The notes beneath the pieces are model-generated. The model saw nothing but the letters and a program-made list of their open reading frames with translations. It was not told where the DNA came from and made no database searches. The translations under genes were made by a program, and so were the position numbers. Below, piece by piece: positions 7,751 to 16,836 of a stretch of 64,000 nucleotides of DNA. The stretch covers positions 1 to 64,000 of the forward strand of contig NZ_JAAMRE010000015.1 in NCBI RefSeq assembly GCF_013522705.1. Direction: 5' to 3'. Positions within the stretch are counted from its first letter, which is position 1. Each line of letters begins with the position of its first letter. Origin of the DNA: Pseudomonas lurida. GTDB taxonomy: Bacteria; Pseudomonadota; Gammaproteobacteria; Pseudomonadales; Pseudomonadaceae.

Positions 7751-9934
7751 TTAAAGCACCTTGTCCAAGGTAATCGGGAAGTCCCGCACCCGCTTGCCGG
7801 TGGCGTGGTACACCGCATTGGCCACTGCCGCCGCGACGCCGACGATGCCGATTTCGCCGACGCCCTTGGACCCCAGCGCGTTGACGATCTCGTCGTGTTC
7901 TTCGACGAATACCACATCAATCTCACCAATATCGGCGTTCACCGGGATGTGGTACTCGGCCAGGCTGTGGTTCATGTAGCGGCCCAGCTGATGGTCGATC
8001 TGGGTTTCTTCATGCAGGGCCATGCCGATACCCCATACCACGCCGCCGAGGATCTGGCTGCGGGCCATCTTCGGATTGACCACGCGCCCGGCGGCAATCG
8101 CGCTGACCACGCGGCTGACCTTGATAGTGCCGAGGTCCTCATCCACCCGTACTTCGACGAACACCGCCGAATGGGTCGCCGTGGCATAACCTTCGCGTTT
8201 TTTGTCCGGCTCGCTGTCGACCTGCACCTCCAGAGCGTCTTCACCGCTGTCCTTGACCAACTGCGCCAACGACACGCTTACGTCGCCCGTGTGCAACCGA
8301 CCGTCCTCGAAGCGCACCGACTCGGCATCCTTGAACACCGGATAAGTCTGCCGGGCCACGCTCAGCAGTTTGGCGGTCAACGCTTCGCAGGCCTGTTGCA
8401 CGGCGGTGCCCACCGAGGAAACAGTGAACGAACCGCCCTGCAACGGCGCGGTGGGCAGCGATGAGTCGCCTAGCACGAAGCGCACATCTTCCACCGCCAC
8501 GCCGCTGGCCTGGGCGGCGATCTGGGTCATCACCGTGTAGGTACCGGTGCCGATATCGGTGGTGGCGCTGCTCACCACCAGCTTACCCTCGGCATCGATA
8601 CGCGCCTTGGCGCTGGCCTTCATTTGCATGGCTTCCCATACGCCGCCCGCCATGCCCCAGCCGATCAGCTGACGGCCGTCGCGCATGCTGCGCGGTTCCG
8701 GATTGCGCTGGCTCCAGCCAAAGCGCTCGGCGCCTTCGGCATAACACTCGCGCAGCGCTTTGCTCGACCACGGTTTGTCTTCGTTCTGGTTGCGCTCGGC
8801 GTAGTTGATCAGGCGCAGTTGCACCGGGTCGATGGCCAGGGCGCAGGCCAGTTCGTCCATGGCGCACTCCAGGCCGATCACCCCGAGGGCGGCGCCGGGT
8901 GCGCGCATGTCCAGCGGCGTGAACACATCCAGCGGCACCAACTTATAGGTCAATTGCACGTTGTCGCAGTGATAGAGCATGCCGCTCCACTCCACCACGT
9001 GTTCGCTGAAGTCCTCGAAGCGCGAGGTCTGGCCGATCGCCGTGTGCCCCAGCGCCAGCAGGCGACCATTGGCGGCGGCGCCCATTTGCAGGCGCTGCAA
9101 CGTGCGCGGGCGGTAGCCGAAGGTGAACATCTGCTGACGTGTCAGGGTCACGCGCACCGAACGCTTGAGCGCCAGCGACGCCATCACCGCCAGGGGCAAT
9201 TGGTACTGCGGACGCAGGCCGGAACCAAAGGCACCGCCGACAAACGCGGCAAACACCCGCACCTGGCTTTTATCCAGGCCAAACACTTTTTGCACATAGG
9301 CCTGGCAGTTCTGCGGGCCCTGGGTTTTGTCATGGATATGCAGCGTGCCATCCGCCTGGTACAGCACGGTGCTGGCGTGGGGTTCCATGGGGTTGTGATG
9401 TTCGATGGGGGTGCTGTAGTGCACGTCCAGGCTCACGGCGGCAGCGGTCCACTCGGCCTGGAAATTCCCGCGCGGGGCCGGCGGTGTCTGTGGCGACGGA
9501 TGGGCCTGGGCCTGCTGGGCGAGCAGGTCGGTTTCGAACTCATCGCGCTCGTATTCGATGTGCACCAGGGAGCCAGCATGTCGCGCCAGCTCCAGGTTGT
9601 CGGCGATCACCAGGGCCAGGGGCTGGCCGCTGTACAGCACGCGGTCGTTGTACAGCGGGCGAAACGGCGAACCATCGGCGGCGTCGGCGTCGGCAAACGC
9701 GTCGTCATAGCTGGCCAACCGAGGCCGGTTGGTGTGATCGAGCACCATGACCACACCCGGCAGCGCCAGGGCCCTGGACGCATCGATACGAACCACGCGG
9801 CCCTTGGCGATCGTGCTGGACACCACGCTGCCATGCAGCAGGTCGTGTTCGGGGAACTCGCCGGCATAGCGCGCCTGGCCGGTGACTTTAAGCAGACCGT
9901 CGACACGGTCCAGGGGTTTTCCGACGGCACTCAT
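7751..9934 (-). CDS. paoC: Molybdenum-binding subunit of a xanthine-dehydrogenase-family aldehyde oxidoreductase (PaoC-like)
   Basis: Large subunit holding the molybdopterin centre. The aldehyde-oxidase a/b hammerhead domain comes first (residues 1-130), followed by molybdopterin-binding domains with VGGAFGSGL near 233. The C-terminal GSKGVGEIGIVGVAAA contains the catalytic Glu. Length 727, close to E. coli PaoC. Its ATG overlaps the paoB stop (ATGA, 9931-9934). A dedicated maturation factor of the PaoD type, needed for the cytosine-dinucleotide cofactor in E. coli, is not encoded next to it. The substrate is not determinable from sequence; aromatic aldehydes are the family precedent. Confidence 0.85.
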   Translation of the reverse strand: MSAVGKPLDRVDGLLKVTGQARYAGEFPEHDLLHGSVVSSTIAKGRVVRIDASRALALPGVVMVLDHTNRPRLASYDDAFADADAADGSPFRPLYNDRVLYSGQPLALVIADNLELARHAGSLVHIEYERDEFETDLLAQQAQAHPSPQTPPAPRGNFQAEWTAAAVSLDVHYSTPIEHHNPMEPHASTVLYQADGTLHIHDKTQGPQNCQAYVQKVFGLDKSQVRVFAAFVGGAFGSGLRPQYQLPLAVMASLALKRSVRVTLTRQQMFTFGYRPRTLQRLQMGAAANGRLLALGHTAIGQTSRFEDFSEHVVEWSGMLYHCDNVQLTYKLVPLDVFTPLDMRAPGAALGVIGLECAMDELACALAIDPVQLRLINYAERNQNEDKPWSSKALRECYAEGAERFGWSQRNPEPRSMRDGRQLIGWGMAGGVWEAMQMKASAKARIDAEGKLVVSSATTDIGTGTYTVMTQIAAQASGVAVEDVRFVLGDSSLPTAPLQGGSFTVSSVGTAVQQACEALTAKLLSVARQTYPVFKDAESVRFEDGRLHTGDVSVSLAQLVKDSGEDALEVQVDSEPDKKREGYATATHSAVFVEVRVDEDLGTIKVSRVVSAIAAGRVVNPKMARSQILGGVVWGIGMALHEETQIDHQLGRYMNHSLAEYHIPVNADIGEIDVVFVEEHDEIVNALGSKGVGEIGIVGVAAAVANAVYHATGKRVRDFPITLDKVL

Positions 9935-10920
9935 GGGCGTTCTCCTGCGACAGCGGCATCGCTCAGGGCGCGGATAATTGCGCGCCGTGCCAGCTTGACC
10001 TTGAAAGCGTTGTGTTCCAGCGGCTCGGCGTCCTGCAACATCGCATCGGCGGCGAGGCTGAAGGTTTCGCGGCTGACAGCCTGCCCGATCAATCCCGCCT
10101 CCACCGCGCGGTCGCGCCAGGGTTTATGGGCCACGCCGCCCAGAGCCAGGCGCGCGTCGACGATCACATCGCCGTCCAACTCCAGAGCGGCGGCCACCGA
10201 CACCAACGCGAAGGCGTAGGACGCACGGTCACGGATCTTCAGATAATGGCTGTGCCGCGCCAGGTGGTCGGCGGGCAATTCAATGGCGGTGATCAGTTCA
10301 TCGTCGGCCAGTTGGTTATCCCGTCGCGGCGCATCACCGGGCAGGCGGTGGAAATCGGCGAACTCGATGACTCGCGCACCGCCGCGCCCATGCACATGCA
10401 CCCGCGCTTCCAGCGCCGCCAGGGCTACGCACATGTCAGACGGATGGGTCGCCACGCAGTGTTCACTGGCACCGAGGATCGCATGGATGCGATTCAAGCC
10501 GGTGCGCGCCGGGCAACCGCTGCCGGGTTCGCGTTTATTGCAGGGCACGCTGGCGTCGTAGAAGTAATAGCAACGGGTGCGCTGCAGCAGGTTGCCACCG
10601 GTGCTGGCCATATTGCGCAACTGCGGCGAGGCACCGGCAAGGATGGCCTGGGACAGCAACGGGTAACGCTGTTCAATCAAGGGGTGCCAGGCCAGATCAG
10701 CGTTGCTGACCAGCGCGCCAATGCGCACGCCGCCTTCGGCCGTGGGTTCGACGCCGTGCAACGGCAGGCCGGTGATATCGATCAGGTGCTCGGGGCGGCT
10801 GATGTTTTCTTTCATCAGGTCCAGCAGGTTGGTACCGCCGGCGATAAAGCGCGACGCGGCACTGCTCAGGTGCACGGCTTCGTGCACGTCGGCCGGTTTG
10901 CTGTACTGGAACGGGTTCAT
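9931..10920 (-). CDS. paoB: FAD-binding subunit of the PaoABC-like oxidoreductase
   Basis: FAD subunit that passes electrons between the 2Fe-2S subunit and the acceptor. The FAD motif RFIAGGTNLLDLMK is near residue 24, with TGGNLLQRTRCYYFYD near 107. It has the insertion with cysteines (CYYFYDASVPCNK...GSGC) that in E. coli PaoB binds an extra 4Fe-4S cluster. 329 residues. It overlaps both neighbours by four bases, so all three subunits form one operon. Confidence 0.85.
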   Translation of the reverse strand: MNPFQYSKPADVHEAVHLSSAASRFIAGGTNLLDLMKENISRPEHLIDITGLPLHGVEPTAEGGVRIGALVSNADLAWHPLIEQRYPLLSQAILAGASPQLRNMASTGGNLLQRTRCYYFYDASVPCNKREPGSGCPARTGLNRIHAILGASEHCVATHPSDMCVALAALEARVHVHGRGGARVIEFADFHRLPGDAPRRDNQLADDELITAIELPADHLARHSHYLKIRDRASYAFALVSVAAALELDGDVIVDARLALGGVAHKPWRDRAVEAGLIGQAVSRETFSLAADAMLQDAEPLEHNAFKVKLARRAIIRALSDAAVAGERP

Positions 10921-11441
10921 TGCTCACCTCCCGCATTGCGGCAGGCCGGCAGGGCCTCTTCAATCGCATCGCGAATGTTGCTGTAGGCGCCGCAGCGGCA
11001 CAGGTTACCGCTCATCAGCTCCTGGATTTGCGCGCTGTCGTGGGCACGGCCTTCATTGGCCAGGCCGACGGCGGAGCAGATCTGCCCAGGCGTGCAGTAA
11101 CCGCATTGGAAGGCATCGTGCTTGATGAAGGCTTGCTGCATGGGGTGCAGTTGATCGCCATTGGCCAGGCCTTCGACGGTGGTCAGTTCGGCACCGTCGC
11201 ACATCACCGCCAGCGTCAGGCAAGCGTTCACGCGTTTGCCGTCGCGTAACACGGTGCAGGCGCCGCATTGGCCGTGGTCGCAGCCTTTTTTGCTGCCCAC
11301 CAGGTCCAGTTGTTCGCGTAGCAGGTCCAACAGCGTGGTCCAGGGCAACACGTCCAGTTGGCGGGCCTGCCCATTGAGGGTCAGGCGTATCGAATGGCGG
11401 GCAAACGGCTGGGCCGCCGCGCCTTGGGGGGTTGCGCTCAT
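10917..11441 (-). CDS. paoA: 2Fe-2S subunit of the PaoABC-like oxidoreductase
   Basis: Small subunit with two iron-sulfur clusters: the plant-type motif GCDHGQCGACTV near residue 53 and the C-terminal pair CGYCTPGQ and CRCGAY. The ATG at 11439-11441 is preceded by GAGGTG; a GTG two codons earlier is possible. The N-terminus has no twin-arginine or other export signal, unlike periplasmic E. coli PaoA, so this complex is probably cytoplasmic. First gene of the operon. Confidence 0.85.
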   Translation of the reverse strand: MSATPQGAAAQPFARHSIRLTLNGQARQLDVLPWTTLLDLLREQLDLVGSKKGCDHGQCGACTVLRDGKRVNACLTLAVMCDGAELTTVEGLANGDQLHPMQQAFIKHDAFQCGYCTPGQICSAVGLANEGRAHDSAQIQELMSGNLCRCGAYSNIRDAIEEALPACRNAGGEQ

Positions 11442-11537
11442 AAACACCTCACGGGTTGGTCTGCATCCGCGGCGTTCAGGAAAATCGCCGTCTCAGGGGT
11501 ACGACTTCCCGGGGTTTTGAGCGTTCAAGAGAATTGA

Positions 11538-11984
11538 TCAGCGGATATTGAGCTGGGTCTTCAAGGTGTTTCGCGGGGGGTTGATCGAAGAGTTGCTGTA
11601 TTCAAACCAGCCCTGGGCCTGCACATCCAGATCAAATACATAGATGTAGCCCATCAGCGTGCCCGCGCCGTTGCACGCCTGGCTGATGTTGCCGACCTGG
11701 CACACCGGCGTGCGCTGGCCATTCAATACCGCGCCATTGAACAGGCCGACCGGGTTATTGCCCAGGCCCACCTCCATCACCGACACCTTGGTGGGCCCAC
11801 GGTGCGTGCACATCTGCGTGGAGGTGACGCGTTCGGGGATGGTTTCCTCGCAGCGCGACGACTCGACCTTGAACACGCGCACCTCGCTCAAGGCCGGTGC
11901 AGTCGCGCCCCATGCCGGTGCCGCGCCGAGCCACAGGCTCAGAGCGGCGATCAGGGCTAGACTCCACGCGTTGGCTTTTTTCAT
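11538..11984 (-). CDS. Secreted DUF4879 (YolA-like) protein
   Basis: A 148-residue protein with a clear signal peptide (MKKANAWSLALIAALSLWLG, cleavage around APAWG-A). It is followed by a small domain with four cysteines (SSRCEET, TQMCTHRG, PVCQVG, QACNGAG) that could form two disulfides. The pattern fits DUF4879, whose founding member is Bacillus YolA. Function unknown. I placed the start at 11984, where the signal peptide begins; the longer frame to 12041 would bury it. Confidence 0.65.
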   Translation of the reverse strand: MKKANAWSLALIAALSLWLGAAPAWGATAPALSEVRVFKVESSRCEETIPERVTSTQMCTHRGPTKVSVMEVGLGNNPVGLFNGAVLNGQRTPVCQVGNISQACNGAGTLMGYIYVFDLDVQAQGWFEYSNSSINPPRNTLKTQLNIR

Positions 11985-12172
11985 GCTGTCGATGACCGTG
12001 AATTGAACGTCGGCGCAGTATGCCTCAAGCCCATGCGCCACACAGCCTCGGCTGCTGGTATGATGCGCCGCTTTTTCCGATCCTCTCTGGAACCACAGGC
12101 GCTTGGCGCAGTTTGTGCTTTGACTTAGAGGTCAACAAATCACGACGCAAAATAGCGTCACAGGGAGCCGGC

Positions 12173-13468
12173 ATGCTGGAAAAGCTGTTTCAACTCAAGG
12201 CACACAACACCAACGTGCGCACCGAGATCCTCGCGGGCATCACGACATTCCTGGCCATGGCCTACATCCTGTTCGTGAACCCGAGCATCCTCGGCGAAAC
12301 CGGCATGGACAAAGGTGCGGTGTTTGTCGCGACCTGCCTGGCGGCCGCCATCGGTTCGACCGTGATGGGCCTGATCGCCAACTACCCCATCGCGCTCGCG
12401 CCGGGCATGGGCCTCAATGCCTTCTTTACCTACACCGTGGTCCTGCACATGGGCCACACCTGGCAAGTGGCACTGGGGGCGGTGTTTATTTCGGCGGTGC
12501 TGTTTTTCCTGCTGTCGATCTTTCGCATCCGTGAGTGGATCATCAACGCCATCCCCCTGCCCCTGCGTTCAGCGATTGCGGCCGGTATCGGCCTGTTCCT
12601 GGCGCTGATTGCCTTGCACAACGCGCAGATCGTGGTCAGTAACCCGGCCACCATGGTGGGCCTGGGCGACCTGACAAAAGCCGCCCCCATCCTCGCCACC
12701 CTCGGTTTCGTACTGATCGTCGCGCTGGAAGCCCTGGCCGTGCGTGGTGCGGTGCTGATCGGCATTCTGGCGGTCACCATTGCTTCCATCGTACTGGGCG
12801 TTACCCCGTTCGGCGGCGTGACCTCAATGCCACCGTCCCTGGCACCGACCTTCCTGCAACTGGATATCAAGGGCGCGCTGGATATCGGCCTGGTCAGCGT
12901 GATCTTTGCCTTCCTGTTCGTTGACCTGTTCGACAACTCCGGCACCCTGATCGGCGTCGCCAAGCGCGCCGGCCTGATGAGCAAGGACGGCCACATGCCG
13001 AAAATGGGGCGTGCGCTGATCGCCGACAGCACCGCGGCCATGGCCGGTTCGCTGCTGGGCACCTCGACCACCACCAGTTATATCGAGTCCGCCGCGGGCG
13101 TGAGCGCCGGTGGCCGCACCGGTTTGACCGCCATCGTGGTCGCGATCCTGTTCCTGCTCGCACTGTTCTTCTCGCCGCTGGCCGCCAGCGTTCCGGCTTT
13201 TGCCACCGCACCGGCGCTGCTGTTCGTCGCCGTGCTGATGACCCAGGGCCTGGCCGAAATCGACTGGGATGACATTACCGTTGCAGCGCCGGTGGTGATC
13301 ACCGCCCTGGCGATGCCCTTCACATACTCCATCGCCAACGGCATCGCCTTCGGTTTCATCGCCTGGACCGCCATCAAGCTGCTTTCGGGCCGCTACCGTG
13401 AGCTGAACCCGGCGCTGGTGATTCTGTCGATCCTGTTCGTGATCAAGCTGGGCTGGTTCAACGCATGA
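12173..13468 (+). CDS. NCS2-family purine/guanine-hypoxanthine permease
   Basis: Inner-membrane nucleobase:proton symporter of the AzgA/GhxP branch, 431 residues. Landmarks: [20 protein letters not shown] near residue 20, [17 protein letters not shown] near 77, [22 protein letters not shown] near 243 and [22 protein letters not shown] near 293, the substrate-binding signatures. The start at 12173 follows GGGAG; earlier in-frame codons lie in upstream DNA. Its stop overlaps the trmA start (ATGA), so they are probably co-transcribed. Confidence 0.88.
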   Translation: MLEKLFQLKAHNTNVRTEILAGITTFLAMAYILFVNPSILGETGMDKGAVFVATCLAAAIGSTVMGLIANYPIALAPGMGLNAFFTYTVVLHMGHTWQVALGAVFISAVLFFLLSIFRIREWIINAIPLPLRSAIAAGIGLFLALIALHNAQIVVSNPATMVGLGDLTKAAPILATLGFVLIVALEALAVRGAVLIGILAVTIASIVLGVTPFGGVTSMPPSLAPTFLQLDIKGALDIGLVSVIFAFLFVDLFDNSGTLIGVAKRAGLMSKDGHMPKMGRALIADSTAAMAGSLLGTSTTTSYIESAAGVSAGGRTGLTAIVVAILFLLALFFSPLAASVPAFATAPALLFVAVLMTQGLAEIDWDDITVAAPVVITALAMPFTYSIANGIAFGFIAWTAIKLLSGRYRELNPALVILSILFVIKLGWFNA

Positions 13469-14544
13469 CTTTTGACGCCGCACGCTACACCGCTCAATTG
13501 CAAGACAAGGTCACGCGCCTGCGTGACCTGCTCGCTCCGTTCGATGCGCCCGAGCCGCAGGTGTTCGACTCGCCGCTGCAGCACTTCCGCCTGCGTGCGG
13601 AATTCCGCCTGTGGCGCGAGGGCGGTGAGCGCCACTACGCGATGTTTTCCCAGGATGACAAGCGCACGCCGATCCTGATCGAAGACTTCCCCATCGCCAG
13701 CGCTCGCATCAACCAACTGATGCCGCAGCTCAAGGCCGCCTGGCAAGCCAGCGCCGCCCTGAGCCACAAACTGTTCCAGGTGGAGTTCCTCACCACCCTG
13801 GCCGGCGATGCGATGATCACCCTGTGCTATCACCGCCCGCTGGACGAGCACTGGCATGCCGCCGCCAACCAGCTCGCCGCGGACCTGAACGTGAGCATCA
13901 TCGGTCGCTCCAAGGGCAAGCGCGATGTGATCGGCCACGACTACGTGGTGGAGAAACTCGACGTCGGCGGCCGCACCTTCAGCTATCGCCAACCCGAAGG
14001 CGCGTTCACCCAGCCCAACGGCACGGTGAACCAGAAGATGCTCAACTGGGCCTACGACGCGTTGGGCGATCGTGCGGATGACTTGCTGGAGCTGTACTGC
14101 GGCAACGGCAACTTCACCCTGCCCCTGGCGACCCGTGTGCGCAAGGTGCTGGCCACTGAGATCAGCAAGACCTCGGTCAACGCAGCCCTGAGCAACCTTG
14201 ATGAAAACGCCGTGACTAACGTCACCCTCGTGCGCCTGTCCGCTGAAGAACTGACCGAAGCGCTCAACGAAGTTCGCCCGTTCCGCCGCCTGCAGGGAAT
14301 CGATCTGAAGAGCTACGAATTCGGCAGCGTTTTCGTCGACCCGCCGCGTGCCGGCATGGACCCGGACACCTGCGAACTGACCCGGCGGTTCGACAATATC
14401 CTGTACATCTCCTGCAACCCGGAGACGTTAGCGGCGAACATTGCGCAACTGCATGACACGCACCGTATTACCCGGTGTGCGCTGTTTGATCAGTTTCCGT
14501 GGACGCACCATATGGAATCGGGTGTGTTGTTGACCCGACGCTAA
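13465..14544 (+). CDS. trmA: tRNA (uracil54-C5)-methyltransferase TrmA
   Basis: Makes ribothymidine at position 54 of tRNAs using SAM. Motifs: [13 protein letters not shown] near residue 210 (SAM), [10 protein letters not shown] near 288 and YISCNPETL near 314 with the nucleophilic cysteine; the C-terminal catalytic Glu lies in HMESGVLL. 359 residues, normal for gamma-proteobacterial TrmA. It lacks the N-terminal TRAM domain of RlmD/RlmC-type relatives. Coupled to the permease by a four-base overlap. Confidence 0.95.
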   Translation: MTFDAARYTAQLQDKVTRLRDLLAPFDAPEPQVFDSPLQHFRLRAEFRLWREGGERHYAMFSQDDKRTPILIEDFPIASARINQLMPQLKAAWQASAALSHKLFQVEFLTTLAGDAMITLCYHRPLDEHWHAAANQLAADLNVSIIGRSKGKRDVIGHDYVVEKLDVGGRTFSYRQPEGAFTQPNGTVNQKMLNWAYDALGDRADDLLELYCGNGNFTLPLATRVRKVLATEISKTSVNAALSNLDENAVTNVTLVRLSAEELTEALNEVRPFRRLQGIDLKSYEFGSVFVDPPRAGMDPDTCELTRRFDNILYISCNPETLAANIAQLHDTHRITRCALFDQFPWTHHMESGVLLTRR

Positions 14545-14629
14545 ACGTGCTGTTGTCCCCTGCACGGCCGCCCGAGCCATTGGCTAAGCGGCCGCGCAGT
14601 GGGCTTGCAGCGCGTTGCTCGCATTAACG

Positions 14630-14644
14630 GTTCGATAATCGAAC
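14630..14644. promoter_or_regulatory. PcaR-type box upstream of aroQ
   Basis: GTTCGATAATCGAAC is a perfect 15-base palindrome matching the PcaR operator recalled from P. putida pca promoters (GTTCGATAATCGCAC) at 14 of 15 positions. PcaR is an IclR-type activator responding to beta-ketoadipate. A second copy lies in front of quiC. Confidence 0.65.
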
Positions 14645-14671
14645 ACATGCCGCGCTGGCAATTGACCAAAT

Positions 14672-14692
14672 TAACCATCCAGTACATTTTAT
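14672..14692 (+). promoter_or_regulatory. Shared 21-base element TAACC-N5-GTACATTTTAT upstream of aroQ
   Basis: The sixteen fixed bases recur with identical N5 spacing, in the same orientation relative to the gene, upstream of quiC (18799-18819, minus strand). It ends 36 bases before the aroQ ATG. It could be the operator of the local TetR regulator or part of a promoter; the sequence alone does not decide. Confidence 0.55.
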
Positions 14693-14728
14693 CTCCACAA
14701 CCAACAAGAACTGTGGAGATACCCCCTC

Positions 14729-15175
14729 ATGCCGCCCATCGTGCTGGTGCTCAACGGCCCCAACCTCAACCTGCTCGGCAGCCGCGAGCCTGCTACGTAC
14801 GGGCATGAAACCCTGGCCGACATTGCCGCGTTGTGCGGCCGTAGCGCGGAACAGTTCGGACTGAAGATCGAATTTCGCCAGACCAACCACGAAGGCGAGC
14901 TGCTGGACTGGGTCCAAGGCGCACGTGCACGTTGCGCCGGCATCGTGATCAATCCAGCGGCCTGGACCCATACCTCGGTGGCGATCCGTGATGCACTGGT
15001 GGCCAGTGAAGTGCCGGTGGTCGAAGTGCATTTATCCAACGTGCATGCGCGTGAGGCGTTTCGTCATCACTCGTTCGTGTCGCCCATCGCCAAAGCTGTA
15101 TTGGCCGGTTTCGGCAGCCACGGCTACCACCTGGCCCTGGAACATTTCAGCCATCTGCTGAAAGGACGTGCCTGA
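14729..15175 (+). CDS. aroQ: Type II 3-dehydroquinate dehydratase (catabolic copy)
   Basis: Converts 3-dehydroquinate to 3-dehydroshikimate. The N-terminus [20 protein letters not shown] carries the catalytic Tyr and loop Arg; [18 protein letters not shown] and [17 protein letters not shown] are the substrate-binding segments. 148 residues, dodecamer-forming family. Its position first in a quinate/shikimate cluster, with PcaR-like control, marks it as the catabolic isozyme rather than the accB-linked biosynthetic one. It overlaps the next gene by one base (TGATG). Confidence 0.93.
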   Translation: MPPIVLVLNGPNLNLLGSREPATYGHETLADIAALCGRSAEQFGLKIEFRQTNHEGELLDWVQGARARCAGIVINPAAWTHTSVAIRDALVASEVPVVEVHLSNVHAREAFRHHSFVSPIAKAVLAGFGSHGYHLALEHFSHLLKGRA

Positions 15176-16023
15176 TGAAGCCACGCATTCTTGCCGGCCT
15201 GATCGGCGCCGGCATCCAGGCCTCCCGCACGCCCGCTTTGCACGAACAGGAAGGCGACGCCCAAGGCCTGCGCTACCTGTATCAACTGATCGACCTCGAT
15301 GCCCTGGGCCTGGACGCCAAGGCCCTGCCCGAGCTCCTACGCGCCGCCGAGCTAATGCACTTTACCGGGCTGAACATTACCTACCCATGCAAACAGGCGA
15401 TTCTGCCGCTGCTGGATGACTTGTCCGACGAGGCCCGAGGCATCGGCGCGGTGAATACCGTGGTGTTCAAAGACGGCAAACGCATCGGTCACAACACCGA
15501 TTGCCTGGGGTTTGCCGAAGGTTTGCGGCGCAATCTCAGTGACGTGCCGCGCCAGCGTGTGGTGCAGATGGGCGCCGGTGGTGCGGGCGCGGCAGTCGCG
15601 CATGCACTGCTGGCTGAAGGGGTGGAGCAGCTGAGTGTTTTCGATGTGGACGCCGGCCGCGCCCGCGACCTTGTGGATAACCTCGCACAGCGTTTCGGCA
15701 GCGGCCGCGCTCAAGTCGGCGCAGACCTGGAGAACGCCGCGGCCGAAGCCGATGGCCTGGTTAACACCACGCCGATGGGTATGGCCAAACTCCCCGGTAC
15801 ACCGGTGCCGGCGGCGCTTTTGCGCGCTCAGCTGTGGGTAGCGGAAATCGTCTACTTCCCGCTGGAAACCCAACTGCTACGGGATGCACGCGCCCTGGGG
15901 TGTCGCACCCTGGACGGCGGCAATATGGCGGTGTTCCAGGCGGTAAAAGCATTTGAATTATTCAGCGGTGAAGTGCCGGATGCGCAACGCATGCTGACGC
16001 ACTTCAACAGCATGAATACCTGA
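15175..16023 (+). CDS. Shikimate/quinate dehydrogenase family protein (AroE-like, RifI2-type)
   Basis: NAD(P)-dependent dehydrogenase of the shikimate dehydrogenase family, 282 residues. N-terminal substrate domain with IQASRTPALHEQE, LNITYPCKQAIL (catalytic Lys) and GAVNTVVF; nucleotide domain with GAGGAGAAVAHALL near residue 125 and the final GGNMAVFQAVKAFELFSG. The SRTP in place of the usual SxSP substrate motif fits the RifI2 class found in Pseudomonas quinate clusters. Likely role: oxidation of shikimate (perhaps quinate) to feed QuiC. Translationally coupled to aroQ. Confidence 0.82.
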   Translation: MKPRILAGLIGAGIQASRTPALHEQEGDAQGLRYLYQLIDLDALGLDAKALPELLRAAELMHFTGLNITYPCKQAILPLLDDLSDEARGIGAVNTVVFKDGKRIGHNTDCLGFAEGLRRNLSDVPRQRVVQMGAGGAGAAVAHALLAEGVEQLSVFDVDAGRARDLVDNLAQRFGSGRAQVGADLENAAAEADGLVNTTPMGMAKLPGTPVPAALLRAQLWVAEIVYFPLETQLLRDARALGCRTLDGGNMAVFQAVKAFELFSGEVPDAQRMLTHFNSMNT

Positions 16024-16042
16024 CTGACGAAACCAGATCAAA

Positions 16043-16069
16043 ATGTGGAAGGGGCTTGCCCCTCCACCT
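16043..16069. repeat. Single REP hairpin
   Basis: ATGTGGAAGGGGCTTGCCCC followed by TCCACCT forms one GI-type REP hairpin in the convergent gap between the aroE-like gene and the TetR gene; it may act as a terminator. Confidence 0.65.
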
Positions 16070-16092
16070 GGCAGGCATTCCAACCTGAGCCT

Positions 16093-16758
16093 TCAGGCTT
16101 GCAGGTAGCGCATCACCGAGTCGCAGAGCATCTCGCGGTGGCGCTGTTTAACCGCCTCATCCGACAGTTCGATCTGAAAAATCTCACTGAACGTATGGCG
16201 GTTGGACACCCGGTAAAAACTGAATGAGTTGATCAGCAGGTGCACATCCAGCGGCTCCAGGCCTTCGCGGAACAGGCCCATTTCGGCACCTCGGCGCAAG
16301 GTAGTGCCCAGGGCTTCGAGGATGTTGCTGTTCATGGCCTTGATCGAGTCCGAGCGCTTCACATATTCAGCGTTGTGGATATTTTCGATGCTGACGATGC
16401 GCACGAAATCCACGTTCTGATCGTGGTGATCAAAGGTGAATTCCACCAGCCGACGGATCGCTTCACGCGGTTCCAGCGCCGTGAGGTTCATGCGGGTTTC
16501 GGTATTGCGGATATCGCCGTAGAGCTTCTCCAGCACCTCGACGTACAGCTGCTCCTTGCTGCCGAAGTAGTAGTAGATCATGCGTTTGGAAGTGTGGATG
16601 CGTTCGGCGATGGCGTCCACGCGCGCGCCGGAAAGGCCCTGCTGGACAAACTCCACAATGGCTTCCTGCAGTATGTTTTCGCGGGTCTTTTCCGGGTTGT
16701 TCTTACGACTCTTGCGCGGTGCTTCTGGCACTGCGGGGAGTTCGGGACTCGACGTCAT
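16093..16758 (-). CDS. TetR-family regulator of the quinate/shikimate cluster
   Basis: Transcription factor, 221 residues from the ATG at 16758. The TetR DNA-binding domain starts near residue 20 (TRENILQEAIVEFVQQGLSGARVDAIAERIHTSKRMIYYYFGSKEQLY). The C-terminal ligand domain includes FVRIVSIENIHNAEYVKRS. An ATG at 16773 is possible but has no ribosome site. It lies directly downstream of quiC on the same strand, 78 bases away. By position it probably senses a pathway metabolite and controls quiC, aroQ and the permease; the repeated 21-base elements are candidate operators. Confidence 0.78.
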   Translation of the reverse strand: MTSSPELPAVPEAPRKSRKNNPEKTRENILQEAIVEFVQQGLSGARVDAIAERIHTSKRMIYYYFGSKEQLYVEVLEKLYGDIRNTETRMNLTALEPREAIRRLVEFTFDHHDQNVDFVRIVSIENIHNAEYVKRSDSIKAMNSNILEALGTTLRRGAEMGLFREGLEPLDVHLLINSFSFYRVSNRHTFSEIFQIELSDEAVKQRHREMLCDSVMRYLQA

Positions 16759-16836
16759 GGTGCTCACGGCCATTGTTGTTAGGCAGGCCGCGATTATGGG
16801 CCGGGCCGCTCCCCGAAGGAAGCACCCGGCCATGGC

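Noticed and set aside
15672..15680. Exact TTATCCACA (minus strand) inside the aroE-like gene
   Set aside because: A single isolated copy; expected about once per 130 kb by chance and not part of the cluster near 27.3-27.9 kb.
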